Below are positions 53,913-63,457 of a stretch of DNA of 64,000 nucleotides, one piece after another (position 1 is the stretch's first letter; each line of letters starts with the position of its first letter). The notes below the pieces were generated by a model. That model did not search any database. It was not told where the DNA came from and saw nothing but the letters and a program-made list of their open reading frames with translations. Source of the stretch: Kurthia huakuii LAM0618 (lineage in GTDB: Bacteria > Bacillota > Bacilli > Bacillales_A > Planococcaceae); assembly GCF_000505545.1 (NCBI RefSeq), contig NZ_AYTB01000017.1, positions 170,216 to 234,215 of the forward strand, in the 5' to 3' direction. A program made the position numbers and the translations under genes.

Positions 53913-54670
53913 TGCTAACAAAACGTATTATTCCATGCCTTGATGTCAAGGAAGGGCGCGTCGTAAAAGGCGTGCAATTCGTCTCATTACGAGATGCTGG
54001 AGATCCGGTTGAACTTGCGAAATTTTACAATGAACAAGGTGCAGATGAATTAGTGTTTTTAGATATTTCAGCTACACATGAAGGGCGCGAAACGATGGTC
54101 GATGTTGTGCGTGAAACAGCGTCAGCTTTATCGATTCCCTTTACTGTTGGCGGCGGTATTCGCACGCTTGAAGATATGAAACGTATGCTTCGTGCTGGTG
54201 CTGATAAAGTTTCCGTGAACTCAGCGGCATTACAAAATCCACAGCTTATTAAAGAAGGGTCTGACTATTTTGGGGCACAATGTATTGTTGTAGCAATTGA
54301 TGCGAAGTGGAGTGAAGAAGACGGCACATGGATGATTTATACACATGGTGGTCGTAATAAACTCCAAAAAGAAGCAATTGCTTGGGCAAAAGAAGCAGTT
54401 GCGCTAGGTGCCGGCGAATTACTTGTGACAAGTATGGACAAAGATGGCGAAAAATCAGGTTTTGATAATGCTTTATTAAAAGAAATTCGTGCAGCAGTTA
54501 ATGTGCCGGTGATAGCGAGTGGTGGCGCGGGAAATGCAGAGCACTTCTATGAAACATTAACAGAAGCGGATGCAGACGCAGCACTTGCTGCATCTATTTT
54601 CCATTACAAAGAAACGTCTGTTGCTGAAGTGAAAAATTATTTGCGTAACAAAGGGGTTGCGGTGCGATGA
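53912..54670 (+). CDS. hisF: Imidazole glycerol phosphate synthase, cyclase subunit
   Basis: Cyclises PRFAR with ammonia from HisH to imidazole glycerol phosphate and AICAR. A 252-residue TIM barrel related to HisA, with Asp in [14 protein letters not shown] and in [13 protein letters not shown], and phosphate loops VGGGIRT and ASGGAGN. It overlaps hisIE by 4 bp. Confidence 0.96.
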   Translation: MLTKRIIPCLDVKEGRVVKGVQFVSLRDAGDPVELAKFYNEQGADELVFLDISATHEGRETMVDVVRETASALSIPFTVGGGIRTLEDMKRMLRAGADKVSVNSAALQNPQLIKEGSDYFGAQCIVVAIDAKWSEEDGTWMIYTHGGRNKLQKEAIAWAKEAVALGAGELLVTSMDKDGEKSGFDNALLKEIRAAVNVPVIASGGAGNAEHFYETLTEADADAALAASIFHYKETSVAEVKNYLRNKGVAVR

Positions 54671-55284
54671 AATTAAAATTTGATGATAAAGGGTTAATTA
54701 CGGCTGTTGTGCAACATGCGCAAACGAAGGAAATATTGACTGTTGCGTATATGAACGAACAATCTTATCAGAAAACGCTTGAAACGGGCGAGACATGGTT
54801 TTACTCACGTTCACGCCAAGAACTATGGCATAAAGGGGCAACGAGTGGCCATACACAAAAGGTCGTAGCAATGCGTGCAGATTGCGACCAAGATGCACTT
54901 GTAGTAGAAGTATTGCCAGCAGGACCTGCGTGTCATACGGGAGCTGAGTCGTGCTTCCATAATACAATTGTTGAAAAGCCAACTGAAATCGGGTCACTCG
55001 ACATTTTAGATACGCTAAAGCGTGTGATTGAAACACGTGCTGTTGAAATGCCGGAGGGGGCATATACGACATATTTATTTAATGAAGGTGTCGATAAAAT
55101 TTGTAAAAAGGTCGGCGAAGAGGCGACGGAGTCTGTTATTGCGGCGAAAAATCGCGATGCAGAAGAATTAAAATGGGAAGTGGCGGATTTAATTTACCAC
55201 TTGCTCGTGTTACTTAAAGAGCAAAATGTCGATTTATATGATGTGCTAGGCGTTCTTGAAAAACGTCACGAATCACATGAATAA
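54667..55284 (+). CDS. hisI: Bifunctional phosphoribosyl-AMP cyclohydrolase / phosphoribosyl-ATP pyrophosphatase
   Basis: Steps two and three of the pathway in one 205-residue protein. The N-terminal HisI domain (about 1-110) has zinc/catalytic motifs [11 protein letters not shown] and HTGAESCFH. The C-terminal HisE domain (about 115-205) has the acidic helix motif [18 protein letters not shown]. It is the last gene of the his operon; a terminator follows. Confidence 0.96.
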   Translation: MKLKFDDKGLITAVVQHAQTKEILTVAYMNEQSYQKTLETGETWFYSRSRQELWHKGATSGHTQKVVAMRADCDQDALVVEVLPAGPACHTGAESCFHNTIVEKPTEIGSLDILDTLKRVIETRAVEMPEGAYTTYLFNEGVDKICKKVGEEATESVIAAKNRDAEELKWEVADLIYHLLVLLKEQNVDLYDVLGVLEKRHESHE

Positions 55285-55290
55285 CGACTC

Positions 55291-55325
55291 GAAGAAGTTT
55301 GGCATAAGCTAAGCTTCTTTTTTTC
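55291..55325 (+). terminator. Terminator of the his operon
   Basis: Imperfect hairpin GAAGAAG.TT / AA.GCTTCTT(T) with an internal GC/GC pair, followed by T7. Confidence 0.75.
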
Positions 55326-55336
55326 TGCAGTAAACA

Positions 55337-55363
55337 TTGCTATAATCGTAGGTATGCTATAAT
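55337..55363 (+). promoter_or_regulatory. Extended -10 promoter of yvcD
   Basis: TGCTATAAT (55355-55363) is a perfect extended -10; TTGCTA at 55337-55342 is a short-spaced -35 candidate. Another TATAAT lies at 55340-55345. Confidence 0.6.
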
Positions 55364-55424
55364 TAAAAGAATTAAAATGCGGGAGCGTGACGGCGTTCCT
55401 TTATGCTTTTCGGAGGAAAATTTC

Positions 55425-56954
55425 TTGGAGAAAAATCATACAACGATGGAATCTATTGTGAATAATGTTGTGTCGTTCATCCCAACAGGTGATTTTTATT
55501 ATCATAAGGCGATGAAGGCACTGGAATATAACCATTTTGACCAAGCAAAAAAATATTTAAAACGCGCGCTAGAATTGAGTCCTGATGATACAAAGATTCT
55601 TGTGCAGACGGCTTATTTGAAAATGGAAGAAGAATCTTTTTTAGAGGCGCTTGAACTGTTGCGCCATGCGAATAATATTGAGCCGAATGATCCTGAAACG
55701 GTGCTGTTTTTAGCAGAAGTTTCAGCGAATATGGGTCTCGCAGAAGATGCCATCAATTTTGCGACACATTATTTAGAAATTGAGCCAGCAGGTGAATATC
55801 GCGAAGAGGCTGAGGAAATTATCGATATTGTGACGGATATTTTGAAAGAAGCTCCACTTGAAGATCACCAAGGCTCAGCTGAAAAAAATTATGAGCAGGA
55901 GCGCGCACGCCATTTAATGGAGACCGGTGATTTCGAATCTGCAATTGAAATTTTAGAAAATTTAATTGCGGAATACCCAGATTTTTGGGCGGCATATAAC
56001 AATTTAGCGCTCGCTTATTTTTATAAGGGGGAGCACGAACAGGCGCGTGCGTTGCTACATGAAGTGCTCATTGGTAACTACGGTAATATTCATGCGCTCT
56101 GCAACTTAACCGTTATGTCTTACTATGAACAAGATGATGCTGATGAATTAAAATTGTTAACGGATACATTGTTAAAATTACAGCCGTATTTTGTGGAACA
56201 CCGCTATAAATTGGGCGCAACGCTTGCGTTAATCGGCCAATATGAGCAGGCGTATAAATGGCTGCATAGTTTGAAAAAACGCGGTTATATTGGCGATGCA
56301 GGCTATTACTTCTGGTTATCTCACTCAGCGTATTTTGCAGGACATGACCAAGAATCACGTACAGTGTGGGACGAATTGATGCTAATTGACCCGTCCAAAG
56401 AAGGTTTAGAGCCATGGGCCAATGTTGTTAAGGTGCCAGATAGCGATGATATTTTAAGTGACCGTGAGTACTTAATAGGTCGCTTAGAGCACGAAATCTT
56501 GCAGGAACGTTTATTAGGATTGTTTTTACTTAATAAATCGCCATTTAAGCAAGAATTACTTGCACATCCAACATTAATTGATATCGATAGTTATTCAACG
56601 ATTGAGAAGTTGATGTTAGCGTATGCGATGAATCATGATTTTAGCGAAGATGTAGCATTAGCTAGTTTTTATCGTGCTATGGAAGTGCTTGAAAAACTTT
56701 ATGTGCAGCATGAGCCAATAACAATTGATACGACATTTTTATTGCAGTTGTGGCTCGTATTATTTGAAAAAGGCTTACATGCAGAATATGATTTTAAAAA
56801 TCCAACTGCATTAGCTGCAGCTACAGAATATATGTTTTATGCTGTACGCGAAAAGGTGACTAAAAAGGAAATTGCTGAATGGTACGGTACAACAACGAAA
56901 ACATTAACGAAATATGTAGATGAACTGATGCAATTCTTGCCGATTTATGACTAG
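55425..56954 (+). CDS. TPR-repeat protein (YvcD-like)
   Basis: A 509-residue cytoplasmic protein with tetratricopeptide repeats, seen at about 25-130 (HKAMKALEYNHFDQAKKYLKRALELSP and following) and about 165-290 (ARHLMETGDFESAIEILENLI, AAYNNLALAYFYKGEHEQARALLHEVL). The C terminus (about 460-509) looks like a small helix-turn-helix: REKVTKKEIAEWYGTTTKTLTKYVDELM. The start is TTG 55425, 4-8 bp after CGGAGGAAAA; longer in-frame versions begin before that site. In B. subtilis the equivalent gene also lies between hisIE and trxB. Role unknown, probably a protein-interaction scaffold. Confidence 0.83.
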   Translation: MEKNHTTMESIVNNVVSFIPTGDFYYHKAMKALEYNHFDQAKKYLKRALELSPDDTKILVQTAYLKMEEESFLEALELLRHANNIEPNDPETVLFLAEVSANMGLAEDAINFATHYLEIEPAGEYREEAEEIIDIVTDILKEAPLEDHQGSAEKNYEQERARHLMETGDFESAIEILENLIAEYPDFWAAYNNLALAYFYKGEHEQARALLHEVLIGNYGNIHALCNLTVMSYYEQDDADELKLLTDTLLKLQPYFVEHRYKLGATLALIGQYEQAYKWLHSLKKRGYIGDAGYYFWLSHSAYFAGHDQESRTVWDELMLIDPSKEGLEPWANVVKVPDSDDILSDREYLIGRLEHEILQERLLGLFLLNKSPFKQELLAHPTLIDIDSYSTIEKLMLAYAMNHDFSEDVALASFYRAMEVLEKLYVQHEPITIDTTFLLQLWLVLFEKGLHAEYDFKNPTALAAATEYMFYAVREKVTKKEIAEWYGTTTKTLTKYVDELMQFLPIYD

Positions 56955-56960
56955 GCAGAT

Positions 56961-56990
56961 TTGTTGTGAAAATAGAACAGATACTATACT
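56961..56990 (+). promoter_or_regulatory. Promoter of trxB with overlapping palindrome
   Basis: TTGTTG (56961-56966), 18-bp spacer, TATACT (56985-56990). CTATAC (56984-56989) and GTATAG (56998-57003) form an inverted repeat over the -10 and the likely start. Confidence 0.55.
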
Positions 56991-57019
56991 ATCTAGGGTA
57001 TAGAAGATATATATATTAG

Positions 57020-57979
<960 letters not shown>

Positions 57980-58027
57980 ACTTTTGCAACAAAAATGAAA
58001 TAGTTGCAATAAAATTCAAATATGTGC

Positions 58028-58075
58028 GTAACAGCGTTGTTACAAGCATCGGTTATAGTAGTAACTGTAATAACC
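58028..58075 (+). repeat. Two successive inverted repeats after trxB
   Basis: GTAAC-AGCGTT-GTTAC (58028-58043) and GGTTAT ... ATAACC (58051-58075), neither with a T run. They lie between the trxB stop and its terminator, so they would be in the 3-prime UTR. Confidence 0.45.
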
Positions 58076-58102
58076 CCTTTGAGTTTTAGAATATTGGTAA
58101 AG

Positions 58103-58139
58103 CCCCTTCTCGACCGCACGCGAGAAGGGGTCTTTTTTT
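58103..58139 (+). terminator. Terminator after trxB
   Basis: Perfect stem CCCCTTCTCG / CGAGAAGGGG with loop ACCGCACG, then TCTTTTTTT. A strong GC-rich hairpin. Confidence 0.94.
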
Positions 58140-58256
58140 GCGTTTAGCCATCTTTTTGCGACAAATTATGCCACTACAGCAATCCGAAAGATATACGTTT
58201 TTACACATCCATTGTATAATGTAGGATAGAACAATAGAGAAATGAGGTGTCGTGTT

Positions 58257-58733
58257 GTGCAACGTATTGCAAACTTATTAGTAAAGAAGGATGGAAAAGT
58301 TCTTCTATTAAAAAAACCACGACGCGGCTGGTATGTAGCACCAGGAGGCAAAATGGAAGATGGTGAGTCGATTTTTGAGGCTGCCACACGAGAATACCAT
58401 GAAGAGACCGGCACAACAGCACTTGATGTGCATCTCAAAGGTGTTTTCACGATGGTTATTAAGCGCGGTGATAAAGTAATCAACGAGTGGATGCTTTACA
58501 CATTTTTAGCGTATGACTTAGAAGGCACGCCATACGGAGAAACACGTGAAGGCGTTTTAGAATGGCGCGACGCCGAAGATTTAAAAACATTGCCGATGAA
58601 TGAAGGCGACCGAATCGATTTATTATTTGCCGTAAATGAACCAGGAATTCAATACGGTACATTCACATATACGGAAGAATATGAATTATTAAATAGTACA
58701 GTTCAGATGTCTGTCGAAAGGAATGGAAATTAA
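58257..58733 (+). CDS. yvcI: Nudix hydrolase (YvcI-like)
   Basis: A 158-residue Nudix pyrophosphohydrolase. The Nudix box runs from [15 protein letters not shown] to REYHEETGT and fits Gx5Ex7REUxEExGU. The start is GTG 58257, 7 bp after GAGGTG, which gives the same length as the B. subtilis protein; an ATG at 58242 lies before that site. A TATAAT lies at 58215-58220. It is the first gene of yvcI-rapZ-yvcK-whiA-crh; substrate unknown. Confidence 0.9.
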   Translation: MQRIANLLVKKDGKVLLLKKPRRGWYVAPGGKMEDGESIFEAATREYHEETGTTALDVHLKGVFTMVIKRGDKVINEWMLYTFLAYDLEGTPYGETREGVLEWRDAEDLKTLPMNEGDRIDLLFAVNEPGIQYGTFTYTEEYELLNSTVQMSVERNGN

Positions 58734-58734
58734 C

Positions 58735-59613
58735 ATGGCAACCCCACAATCGAACGAGTTAATTATTATTACAGGAATGTCAGGTGCAGGAAAGTCAGTA
58801 GCCGTACGCAGCTTTGAAGACTTAGGTTTTTATTGCATTGACAACTTACCGCCGGCATTACTCCCTACTTTTGTCAATCTCATGAAAGAATCAACAAAAG
58901 ATATTACTCGAATGGTTGCGGTCATGGATTTACGTGGAGGTGATTTCTTCTCGTCATTAATTGATGCGATTGATCAAATCGCAAATGAGGATATCGTTGA
59001 AACGAAGATTTTATTCCTAGATGCAGATGATGAGGTGCTCGTACGCCGCTTTAAAGAAACACGCCGTTCACATCCATTGGCAGCAACAGGCCGACCATTG
59101 GAAGGAATTCGTCACGAGCGCGAGCTATTAACAGAAGTAAAAGAGCGTTCTCAATACATTTATAACACATCAAGTATGAAACCAAAGCAACTGCGTGAAC
59201 GTATTATTACAGAATTCTCTGCGCAGACGTCAAAAAGTTTTAATGTCAATGTAATGTCATTTGGCTTTAAGCATGGGATGCCAATCGATGCGGATCTCGT
59301 ATTTGATGTGCGTTTTTTACCGAATCCATATTATATTGAGGCGTTACGCCCAATGACCGGCTTAGACGAAGAAGTATCGTCATATGTATTAAAAATGGAT
59401 GACACGCAAACGTTAATTAATAAGCTAACAGATCTATTTGAGTTTATGCTGCCGCGCTATCAAGAAGAAGGTAAGAGTCAGCTAGTAATCGCGTTTGGTT
59501 GTACAGGTGGTCAACACCGTTCCGTGACATTAGCTGAATATTTTGGAAGAATTCTTGGAGAAGAAACACCGACAGTTATTACTCACCGAGATGTCGAGAA
59601 AAGAAAGGGCTAA
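58735..59613 (+). CDS. rapZ: RNase adapter/nucleotide-binding protein RapZ (YvcJ)
   Basis: A 292-residue P-loop protein. Walker A is GMSGAGKS (about 14-21), a Walker B-like VAVMDLRGG follows, and the conserved C-terminal domain contains [18 protein letters not shown] and [10 protein letters not shown]. The E. coli homologue binds small RNAs and targets RNase E; the Bacillus role is in competence and nucleotide (GTP/ATP) binding. The start is ATG 58735, 1 bp after the yvcI stop, with AAGGAATGG upstream. It overlaps yvcK at TAATG. Confidence 0.93.
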   Translation: MATPQSNELIIITGMSGAGKSVAVRSFEDLGFYCIDNLPPALLPTFVNLMKESTKDITRMVAVMDLRGGDFFSSLIDAIDQIANEDIVETKILFLDADDEVLVRRFKETRRSHPLAATGRPLEGIRHERELLTEVKERSQYIYNTSSMKPKQLRERIITEFSAQTSKSFNVNVMSFGFKHGMPIDADLVFDVRFLPNPYYIEALRPMTGLDEEVSSYVLKMDDTQTLINKLTDLFEFMLPRYQEEGKSQLVIAFGCTGGQHRSVTLAEYFGRILGEETPTVITHRDVEKRKG

Positions 59614-59618
59614 TGCTG

Positions 59619-60584
59619 ATGGAAACTAAGAAGCGTGCTGTTATTATTGGTGGAGGAACAGGTTTGTCTACATTAATTCGTGGATTAAAGCAGTACCCGC
59701 TTGAATTGACAGCGATTGTCACTGTAGCTGATGATGGAGGAAGCTCTGGACGTCTTCGAGATGACTATGACATCCCTCCACCGGGCGATGTCCGTAATGT
59801 CATTGCTGCGATGTCAGAGGTAGAGCCACTTGTTGAAGAAATGTTCCAATATCGTTTTCAAGGGAAAGAAGCTTTAAAAGGACACTCACTTGGTAATTTG
59901 ATGCTCACAGCATTAACAGAAATTACCGGTGATTTTTCGCATGCTATTCGTGAACTGAGCCGTGTTTTAAATGTGCATGGGCGCGTGATTCCTGTCGTCA
60001 ATGAAAGTATGACATTGTTAGCTGAATTTACAGATGGCTCCATTATTGAAGGAGAATCTGTTATTCCAAAGCAGCATAAGAAAATTAAACAAGTATTTTT
60101 AAAGCAAGAAAATTTGCGTCCCTTACCAGATGCGATTGAAGCGATTGAAGAGGCAGATTTGATTATCGTTGGCCCTGGTAGCTTATATACGAGCATTATT
60201 CCGAACTTTCTCGTAAAAGAAATTCGCGATGCAGTGATTGCGGCAAGTGGCCGAAAAGTGTATATTTGTAATCTCATGACACAAGATGGGGAAACGTCGC
60301 ATTATACAGCAGCTGACCATGTGCAAGCGATTTATGATCATGTAGGGACACCGTTTATTGAAACAATTTTATTAAATAATCATTCTGAAATGCCCGGCGA
60401 TATTGAAGAAAGTTATAAAGAAGAGCGTGCAGAGCCAGTAATATTTGATATAGCTCGTTTAGAAGCACTTGGGCTTGAAGTGATTCAAGCAAATATTGCG
60501 ACTGTCAAAAATGGGACAGTGCGTCATAAAGCGATACGCGTGGCTGAGTGGCTATACAACTATACGAATGAAAAACGAGTTTAA
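59619..60584 (+). CDS. yvcK: Gluconeogenesis factor YvcK (CofD-like)
   Basis: A 321-residue protein of the CofD/YvcK family that binds UDP-sugars. The N terminus has [14 protein letters not shown] and [33 protein letters not shown] and [13 protein letters not shown] follow. In Bacillus it is needed for growth on gluconeogenic carbon sources and for cell-wall synthesis. ATG 59619 has correct spacing to GAAAGGG; ATG 59613 overlaps the rapZ stop and is too close. Confidence 0.93.
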   Translation: METKKRAVIIGGGTGLSTLIRGLKQYPLELTAIVTVADDGGSSGRLRDDYDIPPPGDVRNVIAAMSEVEPLVEEMFQYRFQGKEALKGHSLGNLMLTALTEITGDFSHAIRELSRVLNVHGRVIPVVNESMTLLAEFTDGSIIEGESVIPKQHKKIKQVFLKQENLRPLPDAIEAIEEADLIIVGPGSLYTSIIPNFLVKEIRDAVIAASGRKVYICNLMTQDGETSHYTAADHVQAIYDHVGTPFIETILLNNHSEMPGDIEESYKEERAEPVIFDIARLEALGLEVIQANIATVKNGTVRHKAIRVAEWLYNYTNEKRV

Positions 60585-60604
60585 GAACGAGAGGGGGAAT
60601 CGAT

Positions 60605-61555
60605 ATGTCATTTGCTTCAGAAATGAAAAAAGAGTTAACGCAAATTGAAGCGGACGACGCAAGTTGCAAGGCAGAGCTATCCGCACTCATTCAGATGAAT
60701 GGCTCATTATCATTTGCTAATCGCCAATTAAGCCTAGATGTGCAAACAGAAAATGCAGCCATTGCTCGTCGCATGTATACAATTTTAAAACGCTTATATG
60801 ACTATCCAATTGAACTATTAGTGCGAAAAAAAATGCGTTTGAAAAAAAATAATGTCTACATTTGCCGCGTGCGTGAAGGTGCGAAAGAGCTGCTTGAAAG
60901 CCTTGAAATTTTATCGGGTAATTTCCTCTTTAATCATGAAATATCACATGATTTAATCGATACAATAGATAAGCAACGTGCGTATTTACGCGGCGCTTTT
61001 TTAGCGGGTGGTTCTGTCAATAATCCAGAAACATCTGCGTATCATTTAGAAATTTATTCGTTATATCGTGAGCATGGAGAAGCTCTAGCTGCGTTGATGA
61101 ATGGATTTTCATTAAATGCCAAAACAATTGAACGTAAAAAAGGTTTTGTAACGTATTTAAAAGAAGCAGAAAAAATTTCTGATTTCTTAAGCCTAGTTGG
61201 CTCACATTCTGCTATGATGAAATTCGAGGATGTCCGTATCCTACGCGATATGCGTAATAGCGTCAATCGTCTTGTAAATTGTGAGACAGCAAACTTAAAT
61301 AAAACGATTGGTGCATCACTTCGCCAAGTCGAAAATATTAAGTTTATTGATAAGATGATAGGTATTGAGCAGTTGCCAGATAAGTTACGTGAGATAGCTC
61401 GTCTTCGTGTAGAGCATCAAGAGGTGACGCTAAAGGAACTTGGGGAAATGGTGTCTACAGGCACTGTTAGTAAATCGGGCGTCAATCATCGTCTACGCAA
61501 AATCGATTCGATTGCAGATACATTAAGAGCAGGACAGAAAGTTAATTTAAAATAA
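60605..61555 (+). CDS. whiA: DNA-binding protein WhiA
   Basis: A 316-residue protein, the same length as in B. subtilis. The N-terminal half is a degenerate LAGLIDADG homing-endonuclease fold ([17 protein letters not shown] is the family signature), and the C-terminal helix-turn-helix contains [27 protein letters not shown]. It affects cell division and chromosome segregation in Bacillus. AGAGGGGGA precedes the ATG. The order yvcK-whiA-crh is conserved. Confidence 0.95.
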   Translation: MSFASEMKKELTQIEADDASCKAELSALIQMNGSLSFANRQLSLDVQTENAAIARRMYTILKRLYDYPIELLVRKKMRLKKNNVYICRVREGAKELLESLEILSGNFLFNHEISHDLIDTIDKQRAYLRGAFLAGGSVNNPETSAYHLEIYSLYREHGEALAALMNGFSLNAKTIERKKGFVTYLKEAEKISDFLSLVGSHSAMMKFEDVRILRDMRNSVNRLVNCETANLNKTIGASLRQVENIKFIDKMIGIEQLPDKLREIARLRVEHQEVTLKELGEMVSTGTVSKSGVNHRLRKIDSIADTLRAGQKVNLK

Positions 61556-61577
61556 CTATAGGGAGTGGAAGTAAGAA

Positions 61578-61832
61578 ATGATTCAACAACAATTAACAGT
61601 CGAGCTAGAAGCCGGCTTACAAGCGCGCCAAGCCGCAAGCTTTGTACAAGAAGCAAACCGCTTTGCGAGTGATGTGTTTATCGAGAAAGATTCAAAACAT
61701 ATTAATGCAAAAAGTATTATGGGTGTTATGAGCTTGGCGATTTCATCTGGTGAAGACATTACACTAACAACATCTGGTGAAGATGAGCAGCAAGCACTTG
61801 AAAAATTATGTGATTTTTTAATGAATAAATAA
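61578..61832 (+). CDS. crh: Catabolite repression HPr-like protein Crh
   Basis: An 84-residue HPr paralogue. Position 15 is Gln in GLQAR, where HPr has the phosphorylatable His, so it cannot act in sugar phosphotransfer. Ser46 is present in NAKSIMG and is the target of HprK (encoded at 45717). Seryl-phosphorylated Crh is a CcpA corepressor in Bacillus. GGGAGTGG precedes the ATG. It is the last gene of the yvc cluster. Confidence 0.95.
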   Translation: MIQQQLTVELEAGLQARQAASFVQEANRFASDVFIEKDSKHINAKSIMGVMSLAISSGEDITLTTSGEDEQQALEKLCDFLMNK

Positions 61833-61842
61833 AAAATATACG

Positions 61843-61873
61843 AAAAAGTCGTACAAGTTGTACGGCTTTTTTG
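61843..61873 (+). terminator. Terminator after crh
   Basis: Stem AAAAAG(T)CGTACAA / TTGTACGGCTTTTT with a very small loop and T-rich tail. Confidence 0.88.
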
Positions 61874-61945
61874 TTTTGTTAAAAAGATACAAAAAAAGAA
61901 TCTTTAGACCTATAAAAAATTCGTTAAATCGACTGTTTAAGAAAT

Positions 61946-61953
61946 AAAATAAT
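61946..61953. repeat. Target-site duplication, left copy
   Basis: AAAATAAT directly precedes the left end of the IS256-like element; the same 8 bp follow its right end (63293-63300). Confidence 0.88.
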
Positions 61954-61980
61954 GAGAGCGTAAAATATTTTGTGTAAATG
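61954..61980 (+). repeat. Left terminal inverted repeat of the IS256-like element
   Basis: Begins GAGAGCGTAAAA and ends TTTTGTGTAAATG; paired with 63266-63292. Confidence 0.9.
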
Positions 61981-61998
61981 AAAAAAATCCATAAAAAA

Positions 61999-62057
61999 GA
62001 AGACCCAATTCTTGGTAGAATAAAGTCACGACAACCAATTCTAGAAAGAGGGTCTTC
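61999..62057 (+). repeat. Inverted repeat around the transposase ribosome site
   Basis: GAAGACCC (61999-62006) and GGGTCTTC (62050-62057) would pair in the transcript and place AGAAAGAGGG beside the start codon in a stem. It could limit translation from readthrough transcripts. Confidence 0.5.
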
Positions 62058-62059
62058 CT

Positions 62060-63235
62060 ATGGATAAGTTTACGACAGAAATCATTCAAACGCTAGCGCA
62101 AAATGGTAATATCAGTGAAATTTTTCGCAGTCATCTTGAAAAAGCGGTCAATACGCTGTTAGCGCAGGAGTTAACGGCGTTTTTGGACTATGAAAAATAC
62201 GACCGTATCGGCTTTAACTCTGGGAATTCACGAAATGGTGTGTACGAACGCACGTTGCACACTGAGTATGGCGACTTAAAGCTCGAAATTCCGCGTGATC
62301 GCAATGGCGATTTTCGTCAACAGACCATCGCACCGTATAAACGCTCGAACGATACGCTTGAAAACACGGTCATTCACTTGTTTCAAAAAGGCATTACGAT
62401 GACGGAGATTGCCCACCTCATTGAACGAATGTACGGGCATCACTACTCACCGCAGACGGTTTCGAATATGACGCAGGCGATGAATGATGAAGTTGAAGCG
62501 TATCACAATCGCCAGCTGTCGAACCGTTATTCATGCGTCTATTTAGATGCGACGTATATTCCAATCAAACGTGATATGGTAGCGAAAGAAGCCGTTTATT
62601 TAGCGATTGGTATTCGTTTGGACGGCTCAAAAGAAGTGCTCGGTTATACGATTGCACCGACAGAGTCTGTTCATGTATGGCGTGAGCTATTGGAAAACTT
62701 CCGTGAACGTGGAATGGAAGAGGTCCTTCTGTTTATTTCAGATGGCTTAAAAGGCATGGAATCGATGCTTTCTGAAGTATATCCGCACGCGCATTATCAA
62801 ACGTGTCTCGTTCATGTGCAGCGCAACTTGAGTCATAAAGTGCGGACGAAAGATCGGGCAGAGGTGTGTGACGACTTTAAACAAGTATATCGTGCTGAAA
62901 CGGTAGAAGAAGCGATTCAAGCACGCGAACGCTTTATCAAGAAGTGGCAGACTGCCTATCCGAAGCTCGTGCCAATGGTCAAAGGCGATGCCATTTTAAC
63001 GTTCTACGCTTTTCCACAGTCAATCCGTCGTAGTATTTACTCAACGAATTTGATTGAATCGGTGAATAAACAGCTGAAAAAATATACGAAACGTAAGGAA
63101 CAGTTTCCAAACGAAGCATCCCTTGAACGCTTCCTCGTTTCACAATTAAATGACTACAACACACGCTTTCTCGCACGTTGTCATCTTGGATTTGACCAAG
63201 CACGTGCCGAATTAGAAGTGATGTTCGATCGCTAA
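62060..63235 (+). CDS. IS256-family transposase
   Basis: A 391-residue DDE transposase of the Mutator/IS256 type. The N terminus has the FRSHLEKAVNTLLAQELTAFLDYEKYDR segment and SGNSRNGVYERT. The catalytic Asp residues are in VYLDATYIPIK and FISDGLKGMES, the Glu in STNLIESVNKQLKKY, and the conserved CLVHVQRN follows the second Asp. The frame is intact and AGAAAGAGGG precedes the ATG, so the element may be active. Confidence 0.95.
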   Translation: MDKFTTEIIQTLAQNGNISEIFRSHLEKAVNTLLAQELTAFLDYEKYDRIGFNSGNSRNGVYERTLHTEYGDLKLEIPRDRNGDFRQQTIAPYKRSNDTLENTVIHLFQKGITMTEIAHLIERMYGHHYSPQTVSNMTQAMNDEVEAYHNRQLSNRYSCVYLDATYIPIKRDMVAKEAVYLAIGIRLDGSKEVLGYTIAPTESVHVWRELLENFRERGMEEVLLFISDGLKGMESMLSEVYPHAHYQTCLVHVQRNLSHKVRTKDRAEVCDDFKQVYRAETVEEAIQARERFIKKWQTAYPKLVPMVKGDAILTFYAFPQSIRRSIYSTNLIESVNKQLKKYTKRKEQFPNEASLERFLVSQLNDYNTRFLARCHLGFDQARAELEVMFDR

Positions 63236-63265
63236 ATGTGACGATCTGCCAAGTTTGGGTTGAGC

Positions 63266-63292
63266 CATTTACACAAAATTATTGACGGTGCC
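63266..63292 (-). repeat. Right terminal inverted repeat of the IS256-like element
   Basis: Reverse complement begins GGCACCGTCAATA and ends TTTTGTGTAAATG, matching the left end at 21 of 27 positions. Confidence 0.9.
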
Positions 63293-63300
63293 AAAATAAT
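63293..63300. repeat. Target-site duplication, right copy
   Basis: AAAATAAT directly follows the right end of the IS256-like element. Confidence 0.88.
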
Positions 63301-63345
63301 AAATATCCATAAAAAGAATGTATTAGAAAGGTTTTAAATGAACTG

Positions 63346-63395
63346 AACCCCGAATAGTGGACACTTTAAAAAAAGTGAACCTATTCGGGGTTTTT
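63346..63395 (+). terminator. Terminator-like hairpin at the left end of the IS3-type element
   Basis: Stem AACCCCGAATAG ... CTATTCGGGGTT with an inner CACTTT / AAAGTG pair, followed by TTTTT. It would stop transcription entering the element from the left. Confidence 0.7.
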
Positions 63396-63457
63396 CTATT
63401 TTCATCACTAGAAATCCCCGTTATACTGACTTTACGATTTAAGAACAGGAGAACATC

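Larger units (their letters stand above)
61954..63292 (+). mobile_element. IS256-family insertion sequence, complete
   Basis: A 1339-bp element. Its 27-bp terminal inverted repeats (61954-61980 and 63266-63292) match at 21 positions, and the inner 14 bp TTTTGTGTAAATG-type end is identical. It encodes one transposase and is flanked by an 8-bp direct repeat AAAATAAT, the size expected of the IS256 family. It is inserted just past the crh terminator and interrupts no gene that I can see. Confidence 0.93.

Noticed and set aside
55377..55424. Longer N terminus of the TPR protein
   Set aside because: The extra codons lie upstream of, and include, the CGGAGGAAAA ribosome site that fits TTG 55425.
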